Shown in pieces: positions 25,278 to 34,575 of a stretch of DNA of 64,000 bases. Where the stretch lies: contig JBMOMT010000011.1 of assembly GCA_049324835.1 (NCBI GenBank), forward strand, positions 62,001 to 126,000. The letters are read 5' to 3'. Each line of letters opens with the position of its first letter. The stretch's first letter is position 1. The notes below the pieces were generated by a model that was not told where the DNA came from, searched no databases, and was given only the letters and a program-made list of their open reading frames with translations. Source of the stretch: JBMOMT01 sp049324835. GTDB taxonomy: Bacteria; Chloroflexota; Anaerolineae; CAYNKW01. Made by a program: the position numbers and the translations under genes.

Positions 25278-26729
25278 TTACTGGTTGACCAGCGCGGCGT
25301 TGGCCGCTTCTGCGGCCGCATCCAGCGTGGTCTGAACATCGCCGCCGTTGATGATCGCAGTCATGGCATCGGCAACGATATTGCGCACTTCTTGCCAGCC
25401 GGGCACGTTGGGCTCGGTGCGGCCATACTGCACCCAGCTCCAGGCTTTGGCGTACAGTGGGTTGCTGGCGAAAAAGTCGGTCATGTCGGCGGCGGCCGAT
25501 TTACGCACCGGGAAGTAGCTGGAAAGCTCGGCCCATTTGGCCGTCTGCTCTCTTTCGATGAACCAGCGAATAAAGAGCCAGGAGGCCAGTTGCTGCTCCG
25601 GCGTGGTCTTGAAGACGGTCACGCTGGGGCCATAGATGTCGACTACCGGATCGGGCGTGTCGTGCGGCGGCGGAGCGATGCCCCACTCGGAATCGGGCGC
25701 GTTGGCTTCAAAGGCGCTCACCCAGTAGTTGATGCCCGCCGTCGAGCCCAGAGCAAAAGCCGCCTTGTTGCTGGAGACATCGGTCTGATCGCCGTACTGT
25801 TCGGCCGGCTGGTAAGCGGTGCCTTCGGCAAACATGCGCTGGATCAGCGTCATGGCCTCCACGCCCACGGGACTGTTAAAGACAGCCTGGCCATCCTGGA
25901 TGATGTCGCCGCCACGGGTAAAGAGAAAGGTGGCAAAGTTGGAGGCGCCGCCGCTGTAGGCATAACCGCCCAGCACGTCGCCGCCCAGGGCGGTCACGGC
26001 TTTGGCCATCTCTTCGAACTCGGCCCAGGTGGTGGGCGGGCCTTCGTAGCCAGCCTGTTTGAGCAGGGTCAGGTTGTAGAACATGACTTCCATGCTGCGG
26101 TTGGGTGGGAAGCTCATGAGCTGGTTATCGTAGGCCGGGTTGCGATCGCCGGCGATGAAACCGGCAAAGATGTCGTCCAGATCGGCGGCGGTGAGGCCGT
26201 ACTTGGCGCTGGCCACATAGGCATCCAGCGGCTCGATATCGCCGTTGAGGGCATAGTCGGCGGCCTGGTTGGCATAGGCCACGGCCAGGCTGGGCGGCTC
26301 GCCGGCGGCGAGAGCGGCCATGATTTTCTTATAGATGTCGCCATAGTAGCCGCCATACTCGGGGATGACCTTGATGCCCCACTCGTTGGTGGCGTTGAAC
26401 TCGTCGATCATGGCCATCAAGACTTCTTCGTGTTTTTTGGTAGAGACGTGCCAGAAAATGATCTCCTGGCCGCTGGGGTCGAGCTGGCTGATGGCATCCA
26501 GAGGTTCGGGGGTCGGTGTAACCTGGACTTCTTTGACGACCTCTTTGGTCACCTCTTTTTCGACTTCTTTGATGACTTCTTTGGTCACTTCTTCTTTGAC
26601 CACCACCGTCTCTTTGACCACTTTTTCCACTTCGCGGGTCACTTCGATGGTTTCGGGCGTGCAGGCGGCAGCCAGCATGGCGATGACCAGCATCGTCGAG
26701 AGGGCCACCCACCACATTTTGTGCTTCAT
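25278..26729 (-). CDS. Sugar ABC transporter substrate-binding lipoprotein
   Basis: A 483-residue family 1 extracellular solute-binding protein. The signal peptide ends in lipobox LAAAC (Cys about residue 23). Next comes an unusual linker of about 45 residues made of Val/Glu/Lys heptad-like units (EVEKVV, EVTKEV, EVIKEV), then PTPEP and the binding domain starting near residue 85. SBP_bac_1 patterns such as FWHVST, GGYYGDIYKKI and FPPNRSMEVMFYN are visible. Such linkers are common in Chloroflexi lipoproteins. It is the last gene of the transporter cluster; the sugar is unknown. Confidence 0.9.
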   Translation of the reverse strand: MKHKMWWVALSTMLVIAMLAAACTPETIEVTREVEKVVKETVVVKEEVTKEVIKEVEKEVTKEVVKEVQVTPTPEPLDAISQLDPSGQEIIFWHVSTKKHEEVLMAMIDEFNATNEWGIKVIPEYGGYYGDIYKKIMAALAAGEPPSLAVAYANQAADYALNGDIEPLDAYVASAKYGLTAADLDDIFAGFIAGDRNPAYDNQLMSFPPNRSMEVMFYNLTLLKQAGYEGPPTTWAEFEEMAKAVTALGGDVLGGYAYSGGASNFATFLFTRGGDIIQDGQAVFNSPVGVEAMTLIQRMFAEGTAYQPAEQYGDQTDVSSNKAAFALGSTAGINYWVSAFEANAPDSEWGIAPPPHDTPDPVVDIYGPSVTVFKTTPEQQLASWLFIRWFIEREQTAKWAELSSYFPVRKSAAADMTDFFASNPLYAKAWSWVQYGRTEPNVPGWQEVRNIVADAMTAIINGGDVQTTLDAAAEAANAALVNQ

Positions 26730-26838
26730 TACGGTTCCTCCTTTTTTGTTCTTGGTATGAGCAATCTAGTGTGACACAGAAAAACTACCAACCGGATTCG
26801 GGCAATGCTGAGGCTATCACCTCCTTTCTCGATGCGGA

Positions 26839-27972
26839 TTATCCTTTCAACCCCGTGGTCGAGATACCTTCGGTGAAGGTTTTTTGGGTGAAAAAGTAGA
26901 GGATCAGCGTGGGCAGCACGGCCAGCAACGAGGCGGCCATCATCTGCTGCGTCTGCACACCTTCATCGACCACAAACGACTTGAGCCCCACCTGCACGGG
27001 CATGAGCCGGGTCTTGTTGATGACGATCATCGGCCACAACAGCGCGTTCCACGAGCCCAGAAAAGTGAGCAGCGCCGTGGTCACCAGAGCGGCCCGCGAG
27101 AGGGGAATGGCGATCTGCCACAGGAAACGAAAATGGCCGCAGCCATCGATGAGGGCGGCGTCGTGCAGCTCGTTGGGTATCTGGGCGAAAAACTGGCGCA
27201 GCAAAAAGGTATCAAAGGCGCTGGCGAAAAAGGGCAGCGTCAGCGCCAGATACGTATCGCGCCAGCCCAGGTCGTTGACCATGAGAAAGTTGGGGATCAT
27301 GGTCACCTGGCCTGGGATCATCATCGTGGCCTGAAAGAGCAGAAAAAAGGTATCCCGGCCTGGGAATCTGAGCCGGGCAAAGGCATAGGCGGCCAGCGTC
27401 GAAGTGCACAGCACGCCAGCCACCGTGATGAACGAGGTAAACAGGCTGTTGGCGAAATAACCGGGCCACCAGCGCTGTTCCCGCTCGTTGAACTGGGGCA
27501 AAAAGGGTACGTCATCCAGCACCACTTGGAAATTGTACAGCAGGGTGGGAATCGTCTGCCGGCCGCGGTAAAAGGTGTTGGTATCTACCCGCACCGTGGC
27601 GTAACCCACCTCCGATTCGACATCCAGCTCGTCGCCCCGGATCTCGGTGATGCGGAATTCGCGTCCCTTGGGGTGAGGGTTGTCCGAAGGGACGTAGGCC
27701 ATTTGGGTGACGATCTGGATGCCATCCGGGCCAGGCCGGCCTTCGATGTAGACGAAATCATCCACCTTAAAGTCGGCCAGTGTGGTGGGGCTTTTCGGCT
27801 GCAAGAAATAGGCCAGCGAAAAGGAAAAAGGCCATTCTTTGTTGCTGGCCGTCTCGCCATAACTCTTGAACGAGGAAAGAGTCATCCACACGAAGGGATA
27901 AATCGACACCACCGCTCCCAGAATAAGCAGCAGATAGATACCAGCCTGGTTGAGGGTCAATCTGGAACGCAT
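26839..27972 (-). CDS. Sugar ABC transporter permease, MalG/UgpE type
   Basis: A 377-residue permease with six predicted membrane spans. The first is at about residues 10-33. The EAA loop reads DAALIDGCGHFRFLWQIAIPL. The C-terminus GISTTGLKG is typical of the family. An extra segment of roughly 100 residues, rich in beta-type sequence, lies in the first extracytoplasmic loop (about 60-165); ordinary MalG proteins lack it. It follows the partner permease by 9 bp. Confidence 0.9.
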   Translation of the reverse strand: MRSRLTLNQAGIYLLLILGAVVSIYPFVWMTLSSFKSYGETASNKEWPFSFSLAYFLQPKSPTTLADFKVDDFVYIEGRPGPDGIQIVTQMAYVPSDNPHPKGREFRITEIRGDELDVESEVGYATVRVDTNTFYRGRQTIPTLLYNFQVVLDDVPFLPQFNEREQRWWPGYFANSLFTSFITVAGVLCTSTLAAYAFARLRFPGRDTFFLLFQATMMIPGQVTMIPNFLMVNDLGWRDTYLALTLPFFASAFDTFLLRQFFAQIPNELHDAALIDGCGHFRFLWQIAIPLSRAALVTTALLTFLGSWNALLWPMIVINKTRLMPVQVGLKSFVVDEGVQTQQMMAASLLAVLPTLILYFFTQKTFTEGISTTGLKG

Positions 27973-27981
27973 CCTATGCTC

Positions 27982-29310
27982 CTACGAATAAAAAACCCAT
28001 TTCTTGCTGTAATAGTTCTGGAACAGGGTGATGGCCAGGATAATGGCAAACAGGATGAAAGCGATGGCCGAAGCGTAACCGTTACGCACGTTGGTGTAGA
28101 ATGTCTCATAGATGAACAGCCCGGCGGTCATGTTGGTCTTGAGTGGACCGCCGGCCCCGCCGCCGGCCACGCTGGTCATGACAAAGATGTGCACAAAGGC
28201 CTTGAACGAGCCGATGACCGCCACCAGGGTGAGAAAAAAGGTGGTGGGTGAAAGCAGTGGCAGCGTGATGTTACGAAACAGTTGCCAGCCGCTGGCGCCA
28301 TCGATCCTGGCCGCCTCGTAAAGCTCGTGCGGGATGTTGCCCAGACCGGCTAAAAAGATGGTGGTATCGTAACCCACCCAGAACCAGATGACGAATATCA
28401 ACACGGCCACCTGCGACAGGCTGGGGCCAACAGCCCACGCGGGAATATCGGCGCCAAAGAGGAGCTGGCCAATGCCCTTGGGCTCTTGCAGCCAGCGCAG
28501 CGCCGGCAGGCCTGCCCCTTCCAGCAGCCGGTTGAACAACCCGCCCTTGGGATTAAAAAACTTGGTCCACACCGCCGACGAGGCCACCAGCGAGGTGACG
28601 TAGGGCAAAAAATAGACCATGCGGAAAGCAGTCTTGCCCTGGATTTTTTGAAAGAGCAGGTAGGCCAGCACCAGTGAAACGGCCAGCTGGATGGGCACGC
28701 TGCCGATGACATAGAATAGTGTGACCTTGAGCGAGTTCCACAGGTCCGGATCGCCCGTTTCGGCCATGATGGGCACACCCAGCACCCACAGCGCCAGCCC
28801 GCCGACGATCAGCACCCCCACGATCCACAGCCGCACGGCGCGGTTGCGCGCCGTCCAGATCTCTTGTTTGTTGATCCACCAGGCCGCCAGCAGCACCAAA
28901 CATCCAACTAAAAAAGAGAGCACCCCGCCCGGCTCACCCAGGGCCTGGGCATAGTTGCCCAGACCCAAAAAGACCTGTTTTTTGATGCGCCACTTGTGCA
29001 GGCTGATGTACAGGGCATAACCGACGGGGAAAAAACTAAAGACAAAGAGAAACGTCATGGCCGGCACGAGGTACAAATAGCCCAGGATGACTTCTCGCCG
29101 TTTTTGAGGGGTGAGCTGCCACACGGCCGCCAGGCAGGCCAGGGAGAGGAGCGCCGCTGCCAGGCCCATCGTGTTGGCGTGTTTAAAAAACACCCAAAAA
29201 AGAAAAAGCCCATAACCCAGCAGCGACACCCCGCCCAGGGCAATGAGAAATACCAGCCTGGCCCTCGTCAACTGCACCGATTTGGATGGTACGATGGTAT
29301 TTGAGGCCAC
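27982..29310 (-). CDS. Sugar ABC transporter permease, MalF/UgpA type
   Basis: A 442-residue permease. Extra hydrophobic segments occupy the N-terminal third, and the conserved core (LYEAARIDGASGWQLFRNITLPLL EAA loop) is in the C-terminal half. The start is taken as GTG at 29310 because GGAGG lies seven bases upstream; an in-frame ATG at 29340 directly abuts the preceding stop without an SD. The partner permease and the binding lipoprotein follow. No ATPase gene is present here, so a shared ATPase elsewhere is likely. Confidence 0.88.
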   Translation of the reverse strand: MASNTIVPSKSVQLTRARLVFLIALGGVSLLGYGLFLFWVFFKHANTMGLAAALLSLACLAAVWQLTPQKRREVILGYLYLVPAMTFLFVFSFFPVGYALYISLHKWRIKKQVFLGLGNYAQALGEPGGVLSFLVGCLVLLAAWWINKQEIWTARNRAVRLWIVGVLIVGGLALWVLGVPIMAETGDPDLWNSLKVTLFYVIGSVPIQLAVSLVLAYLLFQKIQGKTAFRMVYFLPYVTSLVASSAVWTKFFNPKGGLFNRLLEGAGLPALRWLQEPKGIGQLLFGADIPAWAVGPSLSQVAVLIFVIWFWVGYDTTIFLAGLGNIPHELYEAARIDGASGWQLFRNITLPLLSPTTFFLTLVAVIGSFKAFVHIFVMTSVAGGGAGGPLKTNMTAGLFIYETFYTNVRNGYASAIAFILFAIILAITLFQNYYSKKWVFYS

Positions 29311-29340
29311 TCCCTTTCCTCCCACTCTGGTGCGCGGCAT

Positions 29341-30768
29341 TCAATCCGCTGGCATCCGGCCCGGCTGCTGGCCGGTATCGCCCACGATCTCGATCTCGGC
29401 GGGGTTGTTCACGATAACCTCCGGCCAACCGCTGTATTTCTCGATCAGGCCGGTGACACGGATGATCTTGCCGCCATAGTAAACATCCGGCAGCTCGGGC
29501 CACTTGGCAAAATCGCCGGGAAAGATGACCACCTTGAAATTACTATCGTTATCTTCGTTGGGCATGAGCCAGGCCACGCGCCCGCTGTTATAGACATAGA
29601 GCACCGGCAGCTCCACCGTCACCTGGCGGTAGTAAAACCGGGCAGCGTCGGTGTGATCGATGTAGCCGCTGGGCGGCACCTCTGCCTCGCCCAGCGGGAA
29701 CGCCTCATCGGTCGCCGCGGCCCAATCGGCCTCGATCTGAGCGGCCAGCCGCTCCACCGAGTCGGCATCCTCAAAAACAACGCCCAGCTCGCGGTTGTTA
29801 TCCAACGAGTTGCTGGAAATGTTCTCCGAGCCGACAAACCCCTGCCGACCATCGACCACAAAGACTTTGGCGTGCACGTAAGGATCGTCCAGGTAACGCA
29901 CCCCTACCCCTGCCTGGCGTAACTGCTCGCGATACGGCTCGCTCAGGTCATCCTCGATGGGCCAACCGGGCGAAGAGATGTAGCGCACCTGCACGCCGCA
30001 CTGCGCGGCGTCGATCAGGTGCTGCACGATCTCGGGATCGAGCATGGAGCTCTGTTCCAGGTCGAGGTGATGTTGTGCGCCGTCGATCAGCGCCAGCAAT
30101 TCCTGGCGGGCATTGACCGGGCTCCACACCAGCAACGGATCGCCCCAGTCCGGCTCCTGACGGTTCCAGTCGGCCTCGAATACCTTTTCCACTTCGGCGA
30201 TATGGGCCGGCTCGGTGTCGATCAGGCCGTATTCGCGGTTGGCGGTAAAGGCCGAGCTGGTCATGTTGCAGGTCATGATGAACATCAACTCGTCGTCTAC
30301 CAGGATCATCTTTTCGTGCAGATAGGTGACAGAGCGTGGGTCCCATTTGATCTCGGCCCCGGCCTGGCTCAGTTCGTCAAAGACATCCACGTTGGACGAG
30401 CCGCCGCCGTAGGGGTTGAGTTCCATCATGCCGCGCACCTCCACCCCGCGCGCTTCGGCGGCTTTGAGGGCCTCGATAAAATCGCGGCTGGTGACGAGGT
30501 ACATCACAAAGTCGATGGACTCATCGGCAGCGTCGAGCGCCTGGAGGATCACGTCATCGGTGTCCTGGGGCAATACAAAAAGCGATAGATAATCCGGCAA
30601 GGGTGTAAAGGTGGGAGACGGTTGTGGTGTGGGGGTGAGGGTCGGCTCAGGAGCAGGTCGACAGGACCACAATCCGACTGCCAGGAGCAGGCCCAACAGG
30701 ATAAGAACCGATCGTGCCAGGCAAGCACACACCCTTTGCACCGTTGAGGAACCGCTCTGATGCTTCAT
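29341..30768 (-). CDS. Phospholipase D-like lipoprotein with two HKD motifs
   Basis: A 475-residue exported protein: signal with lipobox GLWSC (Cys about 36), a Pro/Thr-rich linker (about 38-58), two PLDc_2 domains with HxKxxxxD motifs HEKMILVDD (about residue 150) and HAKVFVVDG (about 299), and a C-terminal part (about 385-465) that looks like a small OB-type domain (IRVTGLIEKYSGWPEVIV). It could hydrolyse phosphodiesters in lipid or DNA outside the membrane. It abuts the MalF-type permease gene. Confidence 0.85.
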   Translation of the reverse strand: MKHQSGSSTVQRVCACLARSVLILLGLLLAVGLWSCRPAPEPTLTPTPQPSPTFTPLPDYLSLFVLPQDTDDVILQALDAADESIDFVMYLVTSRDFIEALKAAEARGVEVRGMMELNPYGGGSSNVDVFDELSQAGAEIKWDPRSVTYLHEKMILVDDELMFIMTCNMTSSAFTANREYGLIDTEPAHIAEVEKVFEADWNRQEPDWGDPLLVWSPVNARQELLALIDGAQHHLDLEQSSMLDPEIVQHLIDAAQCGVQVRYISSPGWPIEDDLSEPYREQLRQAGVGVRYLDDPYVHAKVFVVDGRQGFVGSENISSNSLDNNRELGVVFEDADSVERLAAQIEADWAAATDEAFPLGEAEVPPSGYIDHTDAARFYYRQVTVELPVLYVYNSGRVAWLMPNEDNDSNFKVVIFPGDFAKWPELPDVYYGGKIIRVTGLIEKYSGWPEVIVNNPAEIEIVGDTGQQPGRMPAD

Positions 30769-30929
30769 ATTGGCCTTTCAGAGCCTTTATCACAGAAGAA
30801 TGATCGGATTCCGTGGATCAGGACAGCCGAATTATAGCATGGCAGGCAACCCTTGTCAACGACTCGAACCTGGCGGTCGCCGCCGATTCCCGGCAGACAA
30901 CAGCTCTGCTCCGCTGCGTTCGGGCAACA

Positions 30930-30958
30930 AGGACGCCCGCCTTTTCGGCGGGCGTCCT
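30930..30958 (-). terminator. Terminator downstream of aspS
   Basis: Perfect 12-bp stem AGGACGCCCGCC with GGCGGGCGTCCT separated by five bases; on the minus strand TTGTTG follows. It lies 23 bp after the aspS stop. Confidence 0.75.
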
Positions 30959-30980
30959 CTACACAACCGTGTAAATCGAC

Positions 30981-32744
30981 CTAATCGGCCAACCGGATGT
31001 GCAACTCGTGCAACTGTTTCGGCTCGATCTCGGACGGGGCATCGGTCATCAGGTCGGCGGCCTTTTGCGTTTTGGGAAAAGCGATGACCTCTTTGATGTT
31101 CTTTTCGTCGGCCAGCAGCATCACCAGCCTGTCGATGCCCGGTGCGATGCCTCCGTGCGGCGGCGCGCCGTATTCAAAAGCGCGCAACAGGTGTCCAAAA
31201 CGAGCCTCGGCGTCTTGCGGCGTATAGTTGAGCAGGGCAAAAACCTTTTCCTGAATATCCCGCCGGTGGATGCGGATGCTGCCGCTGGCCAGCTCGTAGC
31301 CGTTACAGACCAAATCGTAACAATCGGCCCGCACGGCTCCGGGGTCGGCGTCCATCAATGGAATATCGGCCGCCTTGGGCATAGTGAAGGGATGATGCTC
31401 GGCGTCCCAACGCTGCAACTCGGCATCCCACTTGAAGAGCGGAAAATCTACCACAAAAGCAAAGGCGAGCAGGTCCGGATCGGCCAGTTGCAGCCGCTCG
31501 GCCATCTCGCGGCGCAGGCCATCCAGCGCGCGGGCGACGACGGTGGGCGCATCGGCCACGATGAGCAGCAGGTCGCCTGGCGCGGCTGCCGTTCGCTGCA
31601 AGATGGTTGTCATCTCGGCATCGCTCAGGAATTTGGTCAGGGGCGATCGGATCTCGGCCACATCGAGCACGGCCATCGTCGCCAGGCCACCGGCGCCGTT
31701 GGCCCGGGCCAGATCGGCCAGCTCGTCCACCTGGCGGCGACTGTAGCCGGCGCAGCCCGGCGCAACGATGGCCTTGACCTGTCCGCCTGCCGCCAGCGCC
31801 TGGCGAAACACACCAAACTCGCAGCCGGTCAGCGCATCGGAGAGATCCACCAATTCCATGCCAAAGCGCAAGTCGGGCTTGTCGGTGCCAAAGCGAGCCA
31901 GCGATTGGTCGTAGGTCAATCGTGGAAAAGGCGCAAGCAGGCGCTTGTGCGGCGACAGGGCCGGCACCAGTGCACGGATGAGATCCTCGACCAACAGCAG
32001 TACGTCGTCTTGCTCCACAAAACTCATCTCGATGTCGAGCTGGGTGTGCTCCGGTTGCCGGTCGGCGCGCAGGTCTTCATCACGAAAGCAGCGCGCGATC
32101 TGAAAGTAACGATCGAAACCGGAGACCATGAGCAGTTGTTTGAGTTGCTGCGGCGATTGTGGCAGGGCGTAAAACTTGCCCGGATGCACCCGACTGGGCA
32201 CCACGTAATCGCGCGCTCCCTCCGGCGTGCTCTTGATGAGGATGGGCGTCTCGATCTCGACAAAACCGCGCGTATCCAAAAAATCGCGAATGAATTTGAC
32301 CACCCGGTGGCGCAGTATCAGATTACGTTGCATCCGGGGGCGTCGCAGGTCCAGGTAACGATATTTGAGGCGCAGTGTTTCGTCCACCTCTTCGTCACGG
32401 TTGACGTAAAAGGGCGGCGTCTCGGCAGGGTTGAGCAACTCCACCTCGTGGGCCAGCACTTCTACCTCGCCGGTGGGCAAATTGAGATTCACGCCTTCCT
32501 GGGGACGGGCGCGCACCACGCCCACCACACGCACCACGTATTCGCTCCTGGACTGACTGGCCACGGCGTGGCCTTCTGGCGAGTGGTCGGGGTTACACAC
32601 CACCTGTACGATTCCTTCCCGGTCGCGCAGATCGATAAAAATCAGACCGCCATGATCGCGCCGCCGACTGACCCAGCCAGCCAGAGTGACAAGCTGTCCA
32701 ATGTGAGCCTTGCGTAGTTCACCACAACAGTGGGTTCTCAGCAT
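30981..32744 (-). CDS. aspS: Aspartyl-tRNA synthetase, bacterial type
   Basis: A 587-residue class II synthetase. It has an N-terminal OB anticodon-binding domain (GWVSRRRDHGGLIFIDLRD, about 22-40), class II motif 2 around ARCFRDEDLRADRQPEHTQ (about 215-233), the bacterial GAD insertion (about 300-410) and motif 3 in the GIAPGIDRLVMLL stretch (about 530). Residues alone do not settle whether it also charges tRNA-Asn. ATG 32744 has AGGAG upstream. The long leader (promoter at 33029-33057) shows no T-box signature. Confidence 0.95.
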   Translation of the reverse strand: MLRTHCCGELRKAHIGQLVTLAGWVSRRRDHGGLIFIDLRDREGIVQVVCNPDHSPEGHAVASQSRSEYVVRVVGVVRARPQEGVNLNLPTGEVEVLAHEVELLNPAETPPFYVNRDEEVDETLRLKYRYLDLRRPRMQRNLILRHRVVKFIRDFLDTRGFVEIETPILIKSTPEGARDYVVPSRVHPGKFYALPQSPQQLKQLLMVSGFDRYFQIARCFRDEDLRADRQPEHTQLDIEMSFVEQDDVLLLVEDLIRALVPALSPHKRLLAPFPRLTYDQSLARFGTDKPDLRFGMELVDLSDALTGCEFGVFRQALAAGGQVKAIVAPGCAGYSRRQVDELADLARANGAGGLATMAVLDVAEIRSPLTKFLSDAEMTTILQRTAAAPGDLLLIVADAPTVVARALDGLRREMAERLQLADPDLLAFAFVVDFPLFKWDAELQRWDAEHHPFTMPKAADIPLMDADPGAVRADCYDLVCNGYELASGSIRIHRRDIQEKVFALLNYTPQDAEARFGHLLRAFEYGAPPHGGIAPGIDRLVMLLADEKNIKEVIAFPKTQKAADLMTDAPSEIEPKQLHELHIRLAD

Positions 32745-32965
32745 TTTACTCCTCGCCAGAAATCTCGACTGTCCCGGTTGTTTTTCCGCCCGCAGCGATC
32801 CCGGACCATCGCACATGCGGGTATCAGGGCCGCATCCTACCGCCCAGACGCAGGGGATCGATCACCCAGCCTCAAGGTAGTACCTTACCGGTGAAACTCT
32901 TCACACTGGGCAAGAGATTTACCAAAGGCACACAGGCACGAAACTCTTTTGTCTTGCTTGATAAA

Positions 32966-32989
32966 CTTTGTGTCTTGGTGTCTTTGGTG
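32966..32989. repeat. Dispersed GTGTCTTGGTGTCTTTGG-type repeat fragment
   Basis: Within the 420-bp gap between aspS and the small membrane protein gene, a stretch of GTGTCTT/GGTGTCTTTGG units is found with related copies of the short core around it (TTTACCAAAGGCACACAGGCACGAAAC at lower coordinates is diverged). Such ACCAAGACAC-type sequence is a familiar intergenic repeat in several phyla. No gene is seen in this gap. Confidence 0.35.
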
Positions 32990-33028
32990 AGATTTCCCTG
33001 ATTGATTCCGGTTTGGCCGGGTTAGGGA

Positions 33029-33057
33029 ATTATAGCATCAGGTGAGAAAATGGACAA
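33029..33057 (-). promoter_or_regulatory. Promoter candidate for aspS
   Basis: Minus-strand TTGTCC (33057-33052), 17-bp spacer, TATAAT (33034-33029). It implies a leader of about 280 bases before aspS. Confidence 0.5.
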
Positions 33058-33165
33058 AAAGGATAGAGCCAGAGAACGTGGTGTTCCCTGGCTCTGCCAC
33101 AAAGGGGAATTGGGCAACAAGAACCATTCAATGGGAGGAGGAAAGGAACGCTGCTGCCAACGTGA

Positions 33166-33327
33166 CTACACCTCGGATGTCTCTTTGATGGGCACCCAGG
33201 CCAGCTCAGAAACCGTCATCTGCTCGTCGGTCTGTTTGGCCATGGCCATCAGACACATCATCAAGATACCCAGGTTTCCACCGACGAAAATCCCAATAAT
33301 CAGAACGAGCAATTCTCGCGTCATCAT
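33166..33327 (-). CDS. Small DUF3789-like membrane protein
   Basis: A 53-residue protein starting MMTRELLVLIIGIFVGGNLG, with one transmembrane helix (about 5-29) ending in MCLMAMAKQTDEQ and a short soluble tail. The FVGGNLG...MMCL pattern resembles the very small DUF3789 proteins of Firmicutes and phages. GAAGGGG precedes the ATG. It lies alone between the rplL terminator and aspS. Function unknown. Confidence 0.6.
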   Translation of the reverse strand: MMTRELLVLIIGIFVGGNLGILMMCLMAMAKQTDEQMTVSELAWVPIKETSEV

Positions 33328-33445
33328 GGCACACCCCTTCAACAGGCTAACAAAGAGTGAATGTTGGGTTGACTATATCATATCATGGATTTCGCCTGTT
33401 GTGGGTAAAGACATCGTCAATATGCCGTAAATCTTGCGTAAAAGC

Positions 33446-33482
33446 CGGGAGACTATTCCAACACACCTGGAATAGTCTCCCG
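33446..33482 (-). terminator. Terminator of the ribosomal-protein operon
   Basis: A perfect 15-bp inverted repeat CGGGAGACTATTCCA / TGGAATAGTCTCCCG with a 7-base loop, 38 bp after the rplL stop; the minus strand continues GGCTTTTA. It ends the operon before any rpoB gene. Confidence 0.85.
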
Positions 33483-33519
33483 CATCGATTTCGCTCGGCT
33501 ATTGGCGTCTGCCAACAAC

Positions 33520-33903
33520 TCACCTGATCTCGACGACCGCCCCCTCCGCCTCCAGCTTGGCCTTGACGTCCTCGGCGACTTCCTTGGGCACGCTCTGAAG
33601 CACCGGGTTCGGCGCCGAGTCGACCAATTCCTTGGCCTCTTTCAGGCCCAGGTTGGTGATCTGGCGCACGACCTTGATGGTCTGGATCTTTTTCGGACCG
33701 GCGTCGGTGAGGATGACATCGAATTCGGTCTTTTCCTCTTCCTCAACCACCTCGGCGGCGGCGACGGGCATGGCAGCCATCATGGCCATGGGCGCCGCTG
33801 CACTGACGCCAAACTTTTCTTCCAACGCTTTGACCAGTTCAGCCAGTTCCAGAACGGTCATCTGCTCGACAGAGGCGATAATTTGTGCGATCTTTTCACT
33901 CAT
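33520..33903 (-). CDS. rplL: 50S ribosomal protein L7/L12
   Basis: 127 residues: an N-terminal dimerisation domain (MTVLELAELVKALEEKFGV), a flexible Ala/Met/Glu hinge (about 35-60) and a C-terminal factor-binding domain (TEFDVILTDAG, then GLKEAKELVDSAP). It forms the stalk that recruits EF-Tu and EF-G. It follows rplJ by about 50 bp and ends the operon. Confidence 0.97.
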   Translation of the reverse strand: MSEKIAQIIASVEQMTVLELAELVKALEEKFGVSAAAPMAMMAAMPVAAAEVVEEEEKTEFDVILTDAGPKKIQTIKVVRQITNLGLKEAKELVDSAPNPVLQSVPKEVAEDVKAKLEAEGAVVEIR

Positions 33904-33954
33904 CTTTTGTCACTCCTTACTGTTTTACAAGCATGTGATGATGGCAGGAACAGC

Positions 33955-34488
33955 CTACGAGCCGCTGCCTTCGAGTTGTTCTTTGCGCGCCTGAAGCACA
34001 TAGACAAAACTGCGGAGAATGCCACTCAGGGCTGAGACCAGACCGGAGATGGGCGCCTGGAAACCACCCACGACCTGAGCCAGCAACACCTCTCGCGGCG
34101 GCAGCGTTGCCAGCGCTTTGACGCCCTCGGCATCCACTACCCTCTGGCCCATCAAGCCACCCGTGACCTGCAAGGCGTCGATGTTCTTGGCGAGATCGAT
34201 CAGGACTTTGGCTGTGGCAGGCAACTCGCCGTAGCAAAAACTCACTGCCAGAGGCCCTGTCAGAACCTGTTCCGGCACAGACACACCACTCTGCTCCAGC
34301 GCCTGCCGCAACAGAGTGTTCTTGACGACGTGATAGGGCGAGTTCAACTCGCGGAGTTTGTTGCGCACCGATTCGATCTGCGAGACCGTCAGACCACGAT
34401 AGCTGGTCAGAATAACGCCTCGACTCTGGGAGAGCATCTCTACGTACTGGTCGATCAACTCTTTCTTGCGCTCTCTTGAGATAGCCAA
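33955..34488 (-). CDS. rplJ: 50S ribosomal protein L10
   Basis: 177 residues; stalk base protein (AISRERKKELIDQYVEML at the start, RGLTVSQIESVRNKLRE, VVKNTLLRQAL, GPLAVSF). The start is taken as TTG at 34488 because AAGGAGGTGA precedes it at ideal spacing; an ATG seven codons upstream would place the SD inside the gene. It is autoregulated in most bacteria through the leader immediately upstream, which is recognisable here. Confidence 0.95.
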   Translation of the reverse strand: MAISRERKKELIDQYVEMLSQSRGVILTSYRGLTVSQIESVRNKLRELNSPYHVVKNTLLRQALEQSGVSVPEQVLTGPLAVSFCYGELPATAKVLIDLAKNIDALQVTGGLMGQRVVDAEGVKALATLPPREVLLAQVVGGFQAPISGLVSALSGILRSFVYVLQARKEQLEGSGS

Positions 34489-34519
34489 ACTGGAATCACC
34501 TCCTTCCACTGCTCTCTAG

Positions 34520-34552
34520 AAAAAAAAGTCTTTGCGTGCCGACGCAAAGACT
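34520..34552 (-). terminator. Attenuator terminator in the rplJ leader
   Basis: Minus-strand stem AGTCTTTGCG (34552-34543) with CGCAAAGACT (34536-34527), six-base loop, then a run of eight T (34527-34520). It lies between the L10-leader element and rplJ, the position expected for transcription attenuation by L10. Confidence 0.85.
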
Positions 34553-34575
34553 CGAATCACCCCTTCACGATGTTT

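Noticed and set aside
25130..25339. Minus-strand ORF reading through the N gap
   Set aside because: It translates undetermined bases and a terminator.
32745..33028. T-box or other riboswitch in the long aspS leader
   Set aside because: No AGGGTGGNACCGCG-type antiterminator sequence and no terminator before the start codon.
33050..33430. 126-codon plus-strand ORF between aspS and rplL
   Set aside because: It lies over the better-supported 53-aa minus-strand gene and shows no protein-like pattern or SD.
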